Origin: Phycisphaeraceae bacterium
GTDB taxonomy: Bacteria > Planctomycetota > Phycisphaerae > Phycisphaerales > UBA1924
Reading direction: 5' to 3'
DNA: 64,000 nucleotides
Assembly: GCA_020639195.1 (NCBI GenBank)
Contig: JACKHB010000005.1
Location: forward strand, 1-64,000
A program made the position numbers and the translations under genes. This document shows, piece after piece, positions 34,656-42,478 of this stretch. The notes beneath the pieces were generated by a model. The model was not told the DNA's origin and did not search any database. It saw only the letters and a program-made list of their open reading frames with translations. The number at the start of each line of letters is the position of its first letter. Position 1 is the stretch's first letter.

Positions 34656-34671
34656 CGCCCCACGTGGGGCG
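34656..34671. promoter_or_regulatory. Perfect 16-bp palindrome upstream of xerD
   Basis: CGCCCCACGTGGGGCG is identical to its reverse complement and sits 20 bases before the xerD ATG, with TTGACC just before it on the minus strand. The position suits an operator that would block or recruit polymerase at the xerD promoter. No other copy was noticed in the window. Confidence 0.5.
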
Positions 34672-34751
34672 GGTCAACACAACTCGCGGCCCGAATCGCC
34701 CTCGAGCGATCTCCGGCCGCCCCGTGGCTCGGTGGGCATGGGCCCGCCTCG

Positions 34752-35507
34752 TCACGGCGCCCGCGTCGTTTCCGGGGACAGCCGGCGCCGCTCGGCATCG
34801 AGCAGCGAGGCCACCGCGGAGTGCGCCGCGAACCGCGTGTACAGATCCATGCTGACCAGGTATCGACGCCACCCCAGTGGACGGGTGGGATCGTGCCGTC
34901 CCTGCGCAAACGCACGCAGTTCTCCGAGCACCAGGTGGTTCCTCGCGTCGTACAGCTTGGAGACCCCCGACGCCGGCGAGCTCTCGTGGGCGCTGCGCGG
35001 AAAGTACGCATACTCGGTGGGCTGGTGCGTGAGCAGGCGCGTGTCCAGGTCCGAAGACGGCGAGTCGAGCGCACCCTCCCGCTTGTAGATCGCCAGCGAG
35101 AGCCCAATCGTCGGCGGGTCGTACGGGTCGTACGCCGTGATCGACCCCAGGAGCAGGCCATCCACACCCAGGGCCGCGGCCAGGATCCCCGCTTGTTCCG
35201 GCGCATCGATCGAGCCCAGCCGAAGCTCGCGCATGGCGTCGAGCGTGCGGTTCAGCGGCAGGGATCTCAGTCCCCGCGCCTCCTCAATTGCCGCGACCAG
35301 CGCGTCTCCGACCATCAGCGGGTCCACCGTGGTCGTGCCCGACTCATTGCGGGGCGGAACGATCGCGAACAGGACGTCGCCGCCGCGCTCGTCGTACGGT
35401 GACTCGAGCACCGCGGGAACATCGAGCGTCTCGGCCTTCTGCGGTGTGCACGCACCAAGCGAGCACACCAGCGCAGCCCCGATCAGCATGATCTGTGCAC
35501 TTGTCAT
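34752..35507 (-). CDS. CsgG/FlgT-like lipoprotein
   Basis: The 251-residue product has a lipoprotein signal with lipobox CSLGAC (Cys at 20). The mature part contains LFAIVPPRNESGTTTVDPLM, then GDALVAAIEEARGL and AGILAAALGVDGLLLGSITAYD. This pattern of an AVLP-type strand, helix and GVD-GLLLG strand is shared by CsgG-N, LpoB and TolB-N-type domains. The acting place is probably the outer membrane or periplasm. ATG at 35507 has CAGGA upstream. It lies 72 bases downstream of a TolB-like propeller gene on the same strand. Exact function unknown. Confidence 0.65.
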   Translation of the reverse strand: MTSAQIMLIGAALVCSLGACTPQKAETLDVPAVLESPYDERGGDVLFAIVPPRNESGTTTVDPLMVGDALVAAIEEARGLRSLPLNRTLDAMRELRLGSIDAPEQAGILAAALGVDGLLLGSITAYDPYDPPTIGLSLAIYKREGALDSPSSDLDTRLLTHQPTEYAYFPRSAHESSPASGVSKLYDARNHLVLGELRAFAQGRHDPTRPLGWRRYLVSMDLYTRFAAHSAVASLLDAERRRLSPETTRAP

Positions 35508-35579
35508 GGCGTCCTGCCAGAGAAGCCTCGAACTCCGTCCCGAGGCGTCGGTCGTGTCAATCGGGGCCGTCGGGCCCCG

Positions 35580-36818
35580 TCAGTTTCCGTTGTCGTCCGC
35601 TCCGGCGAAGTCCGCAGAGGGCCGACCCTCAGCCAGCGCCACCGCGTCGGACACGTCCAGCGACCACAGGTTCTCCACCCCGCCGCGGTCGGAGGCGAAG
35701 TACACCGTTCGAGCGTCGGCCCACACTGGCATCAGATCGACCGCGGTACCGTCCGTCAGCTTGATGAGACTCCCGCCGGCGACGTCCACCATCCAGAGCT
35801 CAGAGTCGGCCGGCCGTCTGCGCGCCAGCAGTTCCCAGCTGCCGTCGTTCGGCACGCTCGCGCACACGATCCGTTGCCCGTCGGGGCTCCAGCACGGATT
35901 GATCAGCGCGCCCTGAGGATTCGAGATGATCTCGGTCGGTCGGCTCGCATTCCCGTCCCGGTAGTCGATCGTCCAGATGCTGAACGCGTAGTCGCCGCGC
36001 TCCTTGCCGAGCTGGAACGCGATTCGATCGGCGCCGTTCACGCCCGTGCCGGCCACCGGGCACCACTCGGGGAACAGCCCGTAGCCGATGAAGTCGCTCG
36101 TCGCGCCGCTGCGCACGTCGGTGACCCAGAGCTCCCAGCGGCCGCTGACCTGCCCGCGCCGGCTGAACACGACGCGCGTGCCGTCGGGCGACCAAGAGGG
36201 ATGAATATCGTGTGCCGGATCGGTTGTCACCCGCATGGGCCGCCCGCCCGAGACGGGCATCACGTAGATGTCCCACGATCCGGACCTGTCGCTTGCAAAT
36301 GCGATCTGCGTCCCGTCCGGACTGATCGCGGGCATGGCGTCGTTGGCCTCATCGTTGGTCAGCCTGGTGATCACGCGGCTGTCAGCCCGCTTCACGTACA
36401 CATCAGAAGTCTGGCGGTGCTGGGTGCTGGCGAACGCGATCAGTCCGCCACCATGCGACACGGCGGGGTCGAACACCCCTCCCTCATACGCGAAGGTCAC
36501 CTGACGCACGTTGGGCGACATCGGCTGACCATCGCGAGCGGGCAGGTCGGCCGGCGACGCCCGGAACCGACCCGGATAGAGCCCCGCACGAGTCGGAGGC
36601 TCTGTGCGCCACCACGATCCCTCAACTGCCCCCGAACCCTCAGGACCTGCGTTCGCGGTTGGCCCGCGTTCCGGAGGAGCGGGCGTGGCCAACACGCGCT
36701 GCGTGCTCGGCTCGCTGGACTCGTCGGTGATCCATGAAAGGGTAGAGCATCCGCCCAGGGCGATCAGCCCGACACCCGTCGCGATCAGCCCCGAGATTCG
36801 CGTACCGGTCGTCCGCAT
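35580..36818 (-). CDS. TolB-like beta-propeller lipoprotein
   Basis: The 412-residue protein has a lipoprotein signal (lipobox LGGC, Cys at about 24) and a disordered linker. At least four PD40/WD40-like propeller blades follow: AMPAISPDGTQIAFASDRSG, IHPSWSPDGTRVVFSRRG, INPCWSPDGQRIVCASV and LMPVWADARTVYFASDRGG. It resembles TolB's propeller, which links Pal and TolA, but it lacks the TolB N-terminal domain. The next gene's CsgG-like domain could supply an equivalent of that part; this is inference. No tolA, pal or ybgF is nearby. Confidence 0.75.
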   Translation of the reverse strand: MRTTGTRISGLIATGVGLIALGGCSTLSWITDESSEPSTQRVLATPAPPERGPTANAGPEGSGAVEGSWWRTEPPTRAGLYPGRFRASPADLPARDGQPMSPNVRQVTFAYEGGVFDPAVSHGGGLIAFASTQHRQTSDVYVKRADSRVITRLTNDEANDAMPAISPDGTQIAFASDRSGSWDIYVMPVSGGRPMRVTTDPAHDIHPSWSPDGTRVVFSRRGQVSGRWELWVTDVRSGATSDFIGYGLFPEWCPVAGTGVNGADRIAFQLGKERGDYAFSIWTIDYRDGNASRPTEIISNPQGALINPCWSPDGQRIVCASVPNDGSWELLARRRPADSELWMVDVAGGSLIKLTDGTAVDLMPVWADARTVYFASDRGGVENLWSLDVSDAVALAEGRPSADFAGADDNGN

Positions 36819-36871
36819 CGGTTGGCCCCCCGGACCCTGCTTCGGATCCAGCGCGTCCGTTCGGTCGATGC

Positions 36872-36890
36872 CCCCGTGCCAATCACGGGG
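36872..36890. other. 7-bp perfect hairpin between two minus-strand genes
   Basis: CCCCGTG and CACGGGG pair around CCAAT in the 212-base gap between the 86-residue protein gene and the TolB-like gene. No T-run follows on either strand. It may be a transcription end for the upstream minus-strand gene or an operator before the propeller gene. Confidence 0.4.
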
Positions 36891-37030
36891 CCTCTGGCCG
36901 GGGCTCTGGCTGCCAACGTTATCGGGCGTACCGATTCACGTCCTTGAGCCGACCGGCCCAGTCGTCGGAGCGCATCGGACCGTTTCGGATCCGGCATGAG
37001 TCCGAGTAAGCCAATTGGGTCTCAGCTCGG

Positions 37031-37291
37031 TTACTCGCGGCGTCTGCGCGACGAGATAGCCGGTGAATCGCCCCGTCTGACCCAGACCGCCCGCCGACCT
37101 CGGGGCTCGTTCATGGAGCTCAGACGCTGCAAGTACAACTCCAGGTCGCCATCGCTGAACGAGCCGAGGAATCCCGGCGATGCCCCGCGATTGATGTGCA
37201 TGATCCGGTCGACCATCTGCTCCCGAGTCAACCGGCCTGACTGATCTGAGACGTGCTCCGCCGTCCCCACGTCGCGCGCGGGGTGATCCAT
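37031..37291 (-). CDS. Small conserved hypothetical protein
   Basis: The 86-residue product carries LTREQMVDRIMHINRGASPG, then FLGSFSDGDLELYLQRLSSM, NEPRGRRAVW and RRGDSPAI. I have the impression of a small bacterial hypothetical family with the pattern EQMV-I-IN-A---FL--F-D--L--YL--L---EPRG, though no function is known to me. ATG at 37291 is favoured, with AGGAG ten bases upstream. The protein is soluble and predicted helical. Confidence 0.65.
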   Translation of the reverse strand: MDHPARDVGTAEHVSDQSGRLTREQMVDRIMHINRGASPGFLGSFSDGDLELYLQRLSSMNEPRGRRAVWVRRGDSPAISSRRRRE

Positions 37292-37406
37292 GCTCGAACA
37301 ACTCCTGTGCAAGCCCGGCTCCATCCGGGCGAACGCTGCCTATCGGACGACAGCAGCCGCGGCGCTCAGGCTTCCCACGCCCCGGCGCACGCCCTGCGCA
37401 ACTCCC

Positions 37407-37412
37407 TATCCT
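37407..37412 (+). promoter_or_regulatory. -10-like box 8 bases before a start codon
   Basis: TATCCT followed by GC; the ATG at 37421 comes after only eight bases and without a ribosome-binding site. This predicts an mRNA beginning at or next to the start codon. Confidence 0.5.
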
Positions 37413-37420
37413 GCCACGGC

Positions 37421-38179
37421 ATGATCCTCCACGTGCTTCGACAACCCCAGACGGCGGGTGTTTGGGACGCCCCCGATGCGGGTGGCTGGGCCGAGCGCGT
37501 CATCATGCCCATCGAGGGCCGGGCCCGCGAGACCCCCTTGGCCCTCTTCGCCTCATTGAATCTCCTGGCCGGCGCCGTCCCCCGGACGCCTCCATCTCGC
37601 CTGTGCTCGCACGTGGCCGGTTGGAGCGGATGGCTCCCACCCGAGACCAGGCCCCGACAGGGGACGTTCCCAAGCGGCCCCGAGACATGGATGGGAGAAG
37701 GGCGGGCCCGGCTGGACGACCTGGTCGAGTGGCTCGCGCCGTCGTTGGCCGACGCCGGTTTCAGGCTCGCGTTGCGGCCCCACGCGCGCCACACGCTCAA
37801 CGACGTTCCGTCATGCCTCTCATTCATCAAACGCTGGAACGATGCGCCGATTGATCTGATCCTCGATCCCGCCGCGATGCTCACGGACGACATGGTGGCC
37901 GACGCTCCAGACCACATCGCCCGTATCGCGAAGGCGCTGGGCGGCCACGAACGCGTCATCGCGATCGTCGCGGCCAATGTCAGGCGGGTTCCCACGGGAC
38001 CGCACCGCGTCGAGCTCGCCGAAGCGCCGGTGCACCGAGGGCCCATCGATCCCATGTCGGTGCTGGAGCCCATCGTCGCGTGCGGGCGCCCGGTGATCCT
38101 GATTGAGCAGGAATTGCCCAAGCAACTGGGACTCATCCGTCCGGCGGGGCTTCCCACGCCCGGCGGCGCGTACAGTTGA
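37421..38179 (+). CDS. Possible sugar-phosphate isomerase/epimerase-like protein
   Basis: The 252-residue protein has no signal peptide. Its C-terminal half resembles AP-endonuclease-2/xylose-isomerase-type TIM barrels: FRLALRPHARHTLNDVPSCL, then APIDLILDPAAMLTDDM and further HIARIAKALGGHERVIAIV. A metal site is not obvious, so it may be non-catalytic. ATG at 37421 follows a -10-like box by eight bases, suggesting leaderless translation; the longer upstream frame is not protein-like. nuoC follows 16 bases after the stop. Confidence 0.6.
   Translation: MILHVLRQPQTAGVWDAPDAGGWAERVIMPIEGRARETPLALFASLNLLAGAVPRTPPSRLCSHVAGWSGWLPPETRPRQGTFPSGPETWMGEGRARLDDLVEWLAPSLADAGFRLALRPHARHTLNDVPSCLSFIKRWNDAPIDLILDPAAMLTDDMVADAPDHIARIAKALGGHERVIAIVAANVRRVPTGPHRVELAEAPVHRGPIDPMSVLEPIVACGRPVILIEQELPKQLGLIRPAGLPTPGGAYS
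38169..38174 (+). promoter_or_regulatory. Candidate -10 box before nuoC
   Basis: TACAGT overlaps the end of the preceding gene and lies 21 bases before the nuoC ATG, leaving room for GGAG (38185-38188) in the leader. It would let nuoC be transcribed on its own. Confidence 0.35.
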
Positions 38180-38195
38180 CGCCTCCGGAGATCCC

Positions 38196-38753
38196 ATGCC
38201 CGCCACGCCATCGTTCGACCATCCGACGTTCGCCGTCGTCAAGGGCGCGTTCCCCTCGCGCTCGTTCCGGGCCACCGAATTCCGCAACCGTCCGACGCTG
38301 GTCGTCGCGGCAGCGGATCTTCACGAAGTGCTTGCGGTGCTCCGCGACGATGTCCGCACTCGCTACGACCTTCTCTCGGACGTCGTCGGCATCGACTATC
38401 TGAACTACCCGTCGCCCATGCCCGGCCGCTTTGGGGTCGTCTACATCCTCCGTTCCACCGAGCGCAACGACCTCTTCTTTGTCAAGGTGTTTCTGGATCC
38501 GTCGCTTCCAACCCAGGGCATCGACGCCGACCCCGCGCTCTGGCTCGACAGCGCCTGCGACCTCTGGCCCGGCGCCGAATGGCCTGAGCGCGAGGTCTTC
38601 GACATGTTCGGCATCCGGTTCCGGAACCACCCGGATCTCCGCCGCATCCTGACCTGGGAGACCTACCCCGGCCACCCGCTGCGCAAGGACTATCCCCTGC
38701 GCGGTCGAGGCGAGAGAGAGTCGTACCGCGTCATCGATCGCACCTCGTCCTGA
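38196..38753 (+). CDS. nuoC: NADH-quinone oxidoreductase subunit C
   Basis: The 185-residue NuoC belongs to the peripheral arm of complex I. Motifs: DLLSDVVGIDYLNYP, the WPEREVFDMFGIRFRNHPDL signature, then RRILTWETYPGHPLRKDYPL. ATG at 38196 with GGAG upstream; the longer frame runs back into the previous gene. The C-terminal tail is short. No other nuo gene is in the window, which is unusual because nuoC normally sits in a nuoA-N operon or fused to nuoD. Confidence 0.92.
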   Translation: MPATPSFDHPTFAVVKGAFPSRSFRATEFRNRPTLVVAAADLHEVLAVLRDDVRTRYDLLSDVVGIDYLNYPSPMPGRFGVVYILRSTERNDLFFVKVFLDPSLPTQGIDADPALWLDSACDLWPGAEWPEREVFDMFGIRFRNHPDLRRILTWETYPGHPLRKDYPLRGRGERESYRVIDRTSS

Positions 38754-38768
38754 GCAGCAAGGCTTGCG

Positions 38769-41700
38769 TCAGCGCGGCGCCACCACCGAGCCGGGCTCAC
38801 GGATCTCAATCCGATCCGTCGCGAGATCCCACCACAGCACACGGGCCGATACCGGAGCGCCGGTCGCGGCGTCGAAGAACGTCACCGCGCCGCCCTCGCT
38901 GGCCCTGGCCTCAACCGTCTGGGCCTGAGCGTCGTACGAGAGGGCGTCGGCCACGAGCTCGCGCTCACCGGACGTCACGTACACGGCGCCATCCGCCTCA
39001 ACGCTGACCAGACGTCCGACGCTCTGCTCGTCCTCCCCGCCCTCGAAGGCGGCGCGAACGTGCTCGCACACGAGATCGGTCTTCTGTCCGTCGGGCCGAA
39101 GGTGGGTCATCGTCACCGATCTCGTCATGTCGATCGTCCGCGCGGCGCGATCCACCAGCAGCGCACCCTCCCATCTGAACATCGCGCTGCCGCGCATGCT
39201 CTCGACATCCCGAGCGGTGAAACCCTCTTCCGGGTCGCCGGCCGACTCACGGAAGTCGGCCACGACGAGCCGGCCGGGCCGATCGACGCGAAGCTGCCCC
39301 GTCGTGTTGTCCGCGATCGCTTCGGGCGCCTCGAGGCGCAGCAGGCGCTCGATGATCGGCCCATCCTCTCCGGGCCTCTCACGCACCGACTGAACGACCG
39401 CGGGCGCACCATTGGTCTCCAGCATCGCCATGCCGACGGCCCGGACTTCGAGGACCTCGCGCCGCCTCTTCTCCGCCTCGCTCCCGTCAGTCGGCTCGTC
39501 GTCAAAGGGTGTCAGGCGCACATGGACCCGTTCGGCCGTCACATCGTCGGTCACCATCGGCTCAGGGGTCCATCGCGCAAACGCATCGCCATAGCAGTCG
39601 AGCGTGCCGCGTCGATCGTCAAACGTCATCTGCTTGGTCCATCGGGACGTCGCGATCGGGTCCGAGTCCTGAGCGGCCTCCGGGGCGCGCCGCTCGAATG
39701 TCCCAGCCCCAAAGACATCGATGACGCGGGCTTCGCCGTTGAGATGAACCTGCGTCGCCTCGATCGAGTCTCGTCCCTGCGCGATCACCACACGCTCACC
39801 CTCGAGGTCGGCCAGTCTCAGATCGGCGTTGGCGCGGATGCGGTCCGCCGTCGCGCGGACGTTGTTGTCCACGTCGGTGAAGACGACGTCTTCGCGGGCC
39901 GAGACGAACCGGACCGAGACCTCGTCTCGCTCGTTTCGGCCCAGCGTCGCGTCCACCAGCCCGGCGCGCAGCTCCGCGCCATCACGCGTCGCCATCGCGT
40001 GCCCGGCCACCGTCACCAATTCCGGATTCGATCGATCGCCCGACTCCTCCATCCGGAAATTGGCGGTGAGCCGATCGCCCAGGAGCATGGCGCCCTTGCC
40101 GTCAGCCGCGGAGACCGGGCCCTCGATGTCCAGCCGCCGCATCAGCGTGCGGTCATCGTCGCCAGGCGGATAGAAGGTTGCCTCGATCGCGCGACCGGAC
40201 AATTCCGCCAGTCCGTCGCGGGCGCGGACCCCGCCCACGAGCCTCGCCCACTCGAGGGCTCCCAGCACCGTGTCGTCTCGCATGGCCAGACGGAGATCGG
40301 CGCGCTCGTTCCACGAGATCTGACGCATCGGCCCTTCTGGGTCCTCATCTCGTGAAGTCGCCACGCCGGGTCCCGGGATCGAGACAACACCCGTTTCAAG
40401 CGAGAGGCGGACGCGGTGGGTCTCGATGGCGCCCGAGCCCGGCATCTCGAGCGTCACACTGCTCGGTCCAGGTCCCGAGAATGCGATCTCCCGGCGCGAT
40501 GCGAAGTAATCGAGCGTGGCGCACCGTCCCACGCCGCCGGATCCGCCGTCGATCAGCCGTACCAGCCCGCTGGCCAACGCGGACATTCTCGCCGCCACGT
40601 GGTCCACGCGCAGCTCTTCCGGACGCTGCTCCATCGGTCGAACGATCAGCGGGCCGCTCCAGGTCAGGATGACAGGGTCTTCGCCCTGCTGCTGGACGGT
40701 GGGCGACGCGTTCGCGTCGGCTGGTTCCGGGCCCACGGGCTGAGCCGAGGACGGCCACGCCGCGAGCGACCACGAAGCAAGGGCGCCCGGGATGTTCGAT
40801 GGTGCGGGAGGGGGCAGCGCCGCGCTGCGTCGCTCTCGCCCGAGCGCGCCGGGGGGAAGCTTGTTGTCGATCAGGCGGACCCAGACTTCGAGCTGATCTC
40901 CCTCGACGCGACGATCGCCCTGAGTCAGCACCACATCGCCCTGGAAGCTCGCGCGATAGTGCGTTCGCGCGGGTCCCCGACCCCTCCGCCCTGCGCCTGA
41001 GGGGGCAGCCTCTTCTTCGACGGCGGACTCTGGATCGAGCTCGATAGCGGTTTCGCCCGTTGAATCTCCGGGACGCGCCGCGTTCCCGCCGCGCGCGGCG
41101 CGCGAAACGTTCTGACCAGTCTGGCGGGGCCGAGTCGGGAGCACGTCCTCGACGCCGCCCTCACCCGGGAAGTACGTGATCCGCCCGCTGCGTTTGACCG
41201 TCAGAAACTGGGCGCGATTCTGCACTTCATCGAACACCGCCGCGGCGTCGGACCCAACGAACTCCAGGTTCTCCGTCGCCGCCCACACATCGCCGGGGGC
41301 CGAGGCCTCTCCGGTCGCGAGGTCGAAGTGCAGCGTCTGGGTCTTTGCCCGAAGTCGAGGTGTGTCGATCGCCGGATCGGGTCGGCGACCGAAGGGTGGA
41401 GGGTCGTAGATATCGATCTCGACCCCACCGGACAGCGACCCCGAGTCGGGCCGCTTGCCGTCGGGCATCACCAGGCGGGCGTTGGGCGCCCGCACGTGAA
41501 GGAACTCGCCCGACTCGAGGAACACCCAGCCTCGGACTCCCTCGGCGCGGTATGTGCGGTTCGGAAGAGGATCCAGGCGCGAGAATCGCAGGTCCCCGGC
41601 GAGTCGAGTCGGGTCGTCTCGATCGGTGAACTGAATAGCCAGTTCACTCCCGCGCACCTGGGCGGCCGTCCCAGGGGTGTTCGTCTTGAGGGTACCCACT

Positions 41701-41858
41701 TCGGGCGCTTCGCCGATATCGGGCACGGTTGCGGACGAGCCCGAGGGCCCGCGCATCAGGTAGACGGCCATGATCCCCAGCGATGCCACAGCCGTGACCA
41801 CGGCCAGCAGGAACCCGATCAATTGGGCGTCGACCCGTCCCGAGCGATGTGTGACCAT
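38769..41858 (-). CDS. Very large LptC/OstA-like periplasmic protein
   Basis: The 1029-residue protein has one N-terminal transmembrane helix (about 12-34, LIGFLLAVVTAVASLGIMAV). The long periplasmic part is rich in beta-strands and has repeated OstA/LptA-like phrases: AKTQTLHFDLATGEASAPGD, IRANADLRLADLEGERVVIA, VADALSYDAQAQTVEARASE. LptC-type proteins are about 190 residues and pass LPS from LptB2FG to LptA. This one may combine LptC with several LptA-like modules. Directly after kdsC/kdsD, so a role in LPS transport is likely. ATG at 41858 lies eight bases after TACGAT and lacks a ribosome-binding site. The longer upstream frame is a shadow of kdsC. Confidence 0.75.
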   Translation of the reverse strand: MVTHRSGRVDAQLIGFLLAVVTAVASLGIMAVYLMRGPSGSSATVPDIGEAPEVGTLKTNTPGTAAQVRGSELAIQFTDRDDPTRLAGDLRFSRLDPLPNRTYRAEGVRGWVFLESGEFLHVRAPNARLVMPDGKRPDSGSLSGGVEIDIYDPPPFGRRPDPAIDTPRLRAKTQTLHFDLATGEASAPGDVWAATENLEFVGSDAAAVFDEVQNRAQFLTVKRSGRITYFPGEGGVEDVLPTRPRQTGQNVSRAARGGNAARPGDSTGETAIELDPESAVEEEAAPSGAGRRGRGPARTHYRASFQGDVVLTQGDRRVEGDQLEVWVRLIDNKLPPGALGRERRSAALPPPAPSNIPGALASWSLAAWPSSAQPVGPEPADANASPTVQQQGEDPVILTWSGPLIVRPMEQRPEELRVDHVAARMSALASGLVRLIDGGSGGVGRCATLDYFASRREIAFSGPGPSSVTLEMPGSGAIETHRVRLSLETGVVSIPGPGVATSRDEDPEGPMRQISWNERADLRLAMRDDTVLGALEWARLVGGVRARDGLAELSGRAIEATFYPPGDDDRTLMRRLDIEGPVSAADGKGAMLLGDRLTANFRMEESGDRSNPELVTVAGHAMATRDGAELRAGLVDATLGRNERDEVSVRFVSAREDVVFTDVDNNVRATADRIRANADLRLADLEGERVVIAQGRDSIEATQVHLNGEARVIDVFGAGTFERRAPEAAQDSDPIATSRWTKQMTFDDRRGTLDCYGDAFARWTPEPMVTDDVTAERVHVRLTPFDDEPTDGSEAEKRRREVLEVRAVGMAMLETNGAPAVVQSVRERPGEDGPIIERLLRLEAPEAIADNTTGQLRVDRPGRLVVADFRESAGDPEEGFTARDVESMRGSAMFRWEGALLVDRAARTIDMTRSVTMTHLRPDGQKTDLVCEHVRAAFEGGEDEQSVGRLVSVEADGAVYVTSGERELVADALSYDAQAQTVEARASEGGAVTFFDAATGAPVSARVLWWDLATDRIEIREPGSVVAPR

Positions 41859-41866
41859 GGAACGGA

Positions 41867-41872
41867 ATCGTA
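41867..41872 (-). promoter_or_regulatory. -10-like box 8 bases before the lptC-like start
   Basis: Minus-strand TACGAT, eight bases before ATG 41858, with no Shine-Dalgarno sequence between. It could make a leaderless transcript separate from kdsD-kdsC, whose stop is 72 bases upstream. Confidence 0.4.
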
Positions 41873-41929
41873 TCACCCGCAGGAGAGCGCCGTGCGGTTC
41901 CGACAGGTCCGCGCGGTCTCGTTCGTGCG

Positions 41930-42478
41930 TCAGGAGAACGACGAGCCTGGGTCGTCTTTGTCCTCGAAGAGCATGAACTTCGCGCGCATCCCCTCGAGCA
42001 GGCCCCTGGCCTCGAGCAGGTGCTCGATGGCCTCCCGCACGGCGCCGCGCCCGCCCGGTCGCGTCGAGCACCAGGCCGCGGCGTTCCGCACCTCTGGGGC
42101 GGCATCGGCGACGGCCATCGCGTATCCGACAGCCGCCATCGGCGCCAGATCCGGCCAGTCGTCGCCCATGTAGGCCATCTCGTTCAGCGGCACACCCGTC
42201 CGCTGCTCGATGGACCTCAGCGCCTCGCGCTTGTTCATCGATCCCTGGATCAGTGTCGCCACGCCAAGCTCGCGCATGCGATGCCGCACGGCCGTCCCCG
42301 AGCGGGCCGTGGCGATCGCGATTCCCAGTCCGGCCTCCTGCCACACCTTGATCGCGAGGCCGTCGCGCACATTGAAGCGCTTGGTCTCGTTCCCCTGATC
42401 ATCGAGATAGATCGACCCGTCGGTCAGCACGCCGTCGACGTCCAGCACCAGCAGCCTGACCCGCCGTGGATCGCTCAT
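41930..42478 (-). CDS. kdsC: 3-deoxy-D-manno-octulosonate 8-phosphate phosphatase KdsC
   Basis: The 182-residue HAD-family phosphatase removes phosphate from KDO-8-P on the way to the LPS inner core. The HAD motif LDVDGVLTDG has nucleophile Asp13 and Asp15, followed by FNVRDGLAIK typical of KdsC, and motif III MGDDWPDLAPM. No cap domain, as expected for the tetrameric KdsC class. It overlaps kdsD by 4 bases (42475-42478). Confidence 0.94.
   Translation of the reverse strand: MSDPRRVRLLVLDVDGVLTDGSIYLDDQGNETKRFNVRDGLAIKVWQEAGLGIAIATARSGTAVRHRMRELGVATLIQGSMNKREALRSIEQRTGVPLNEMAYMGDDWPDLAPMAAVGYAMAVADAAPEVRNAAAWCSTRPGGRGAVREAIEHLLEARGLLEGMRAKFMLFEDKDDPGSSFS

Noticed and set aside
33614..35206. 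530-residue minus-strand frame including xerD and upstream sequence
   Set aside because: The first 190 residues are the antisense-frame shadow of the CsgG-like gene region; the Xer protein starts at 34636 with GAGGAG upstream.
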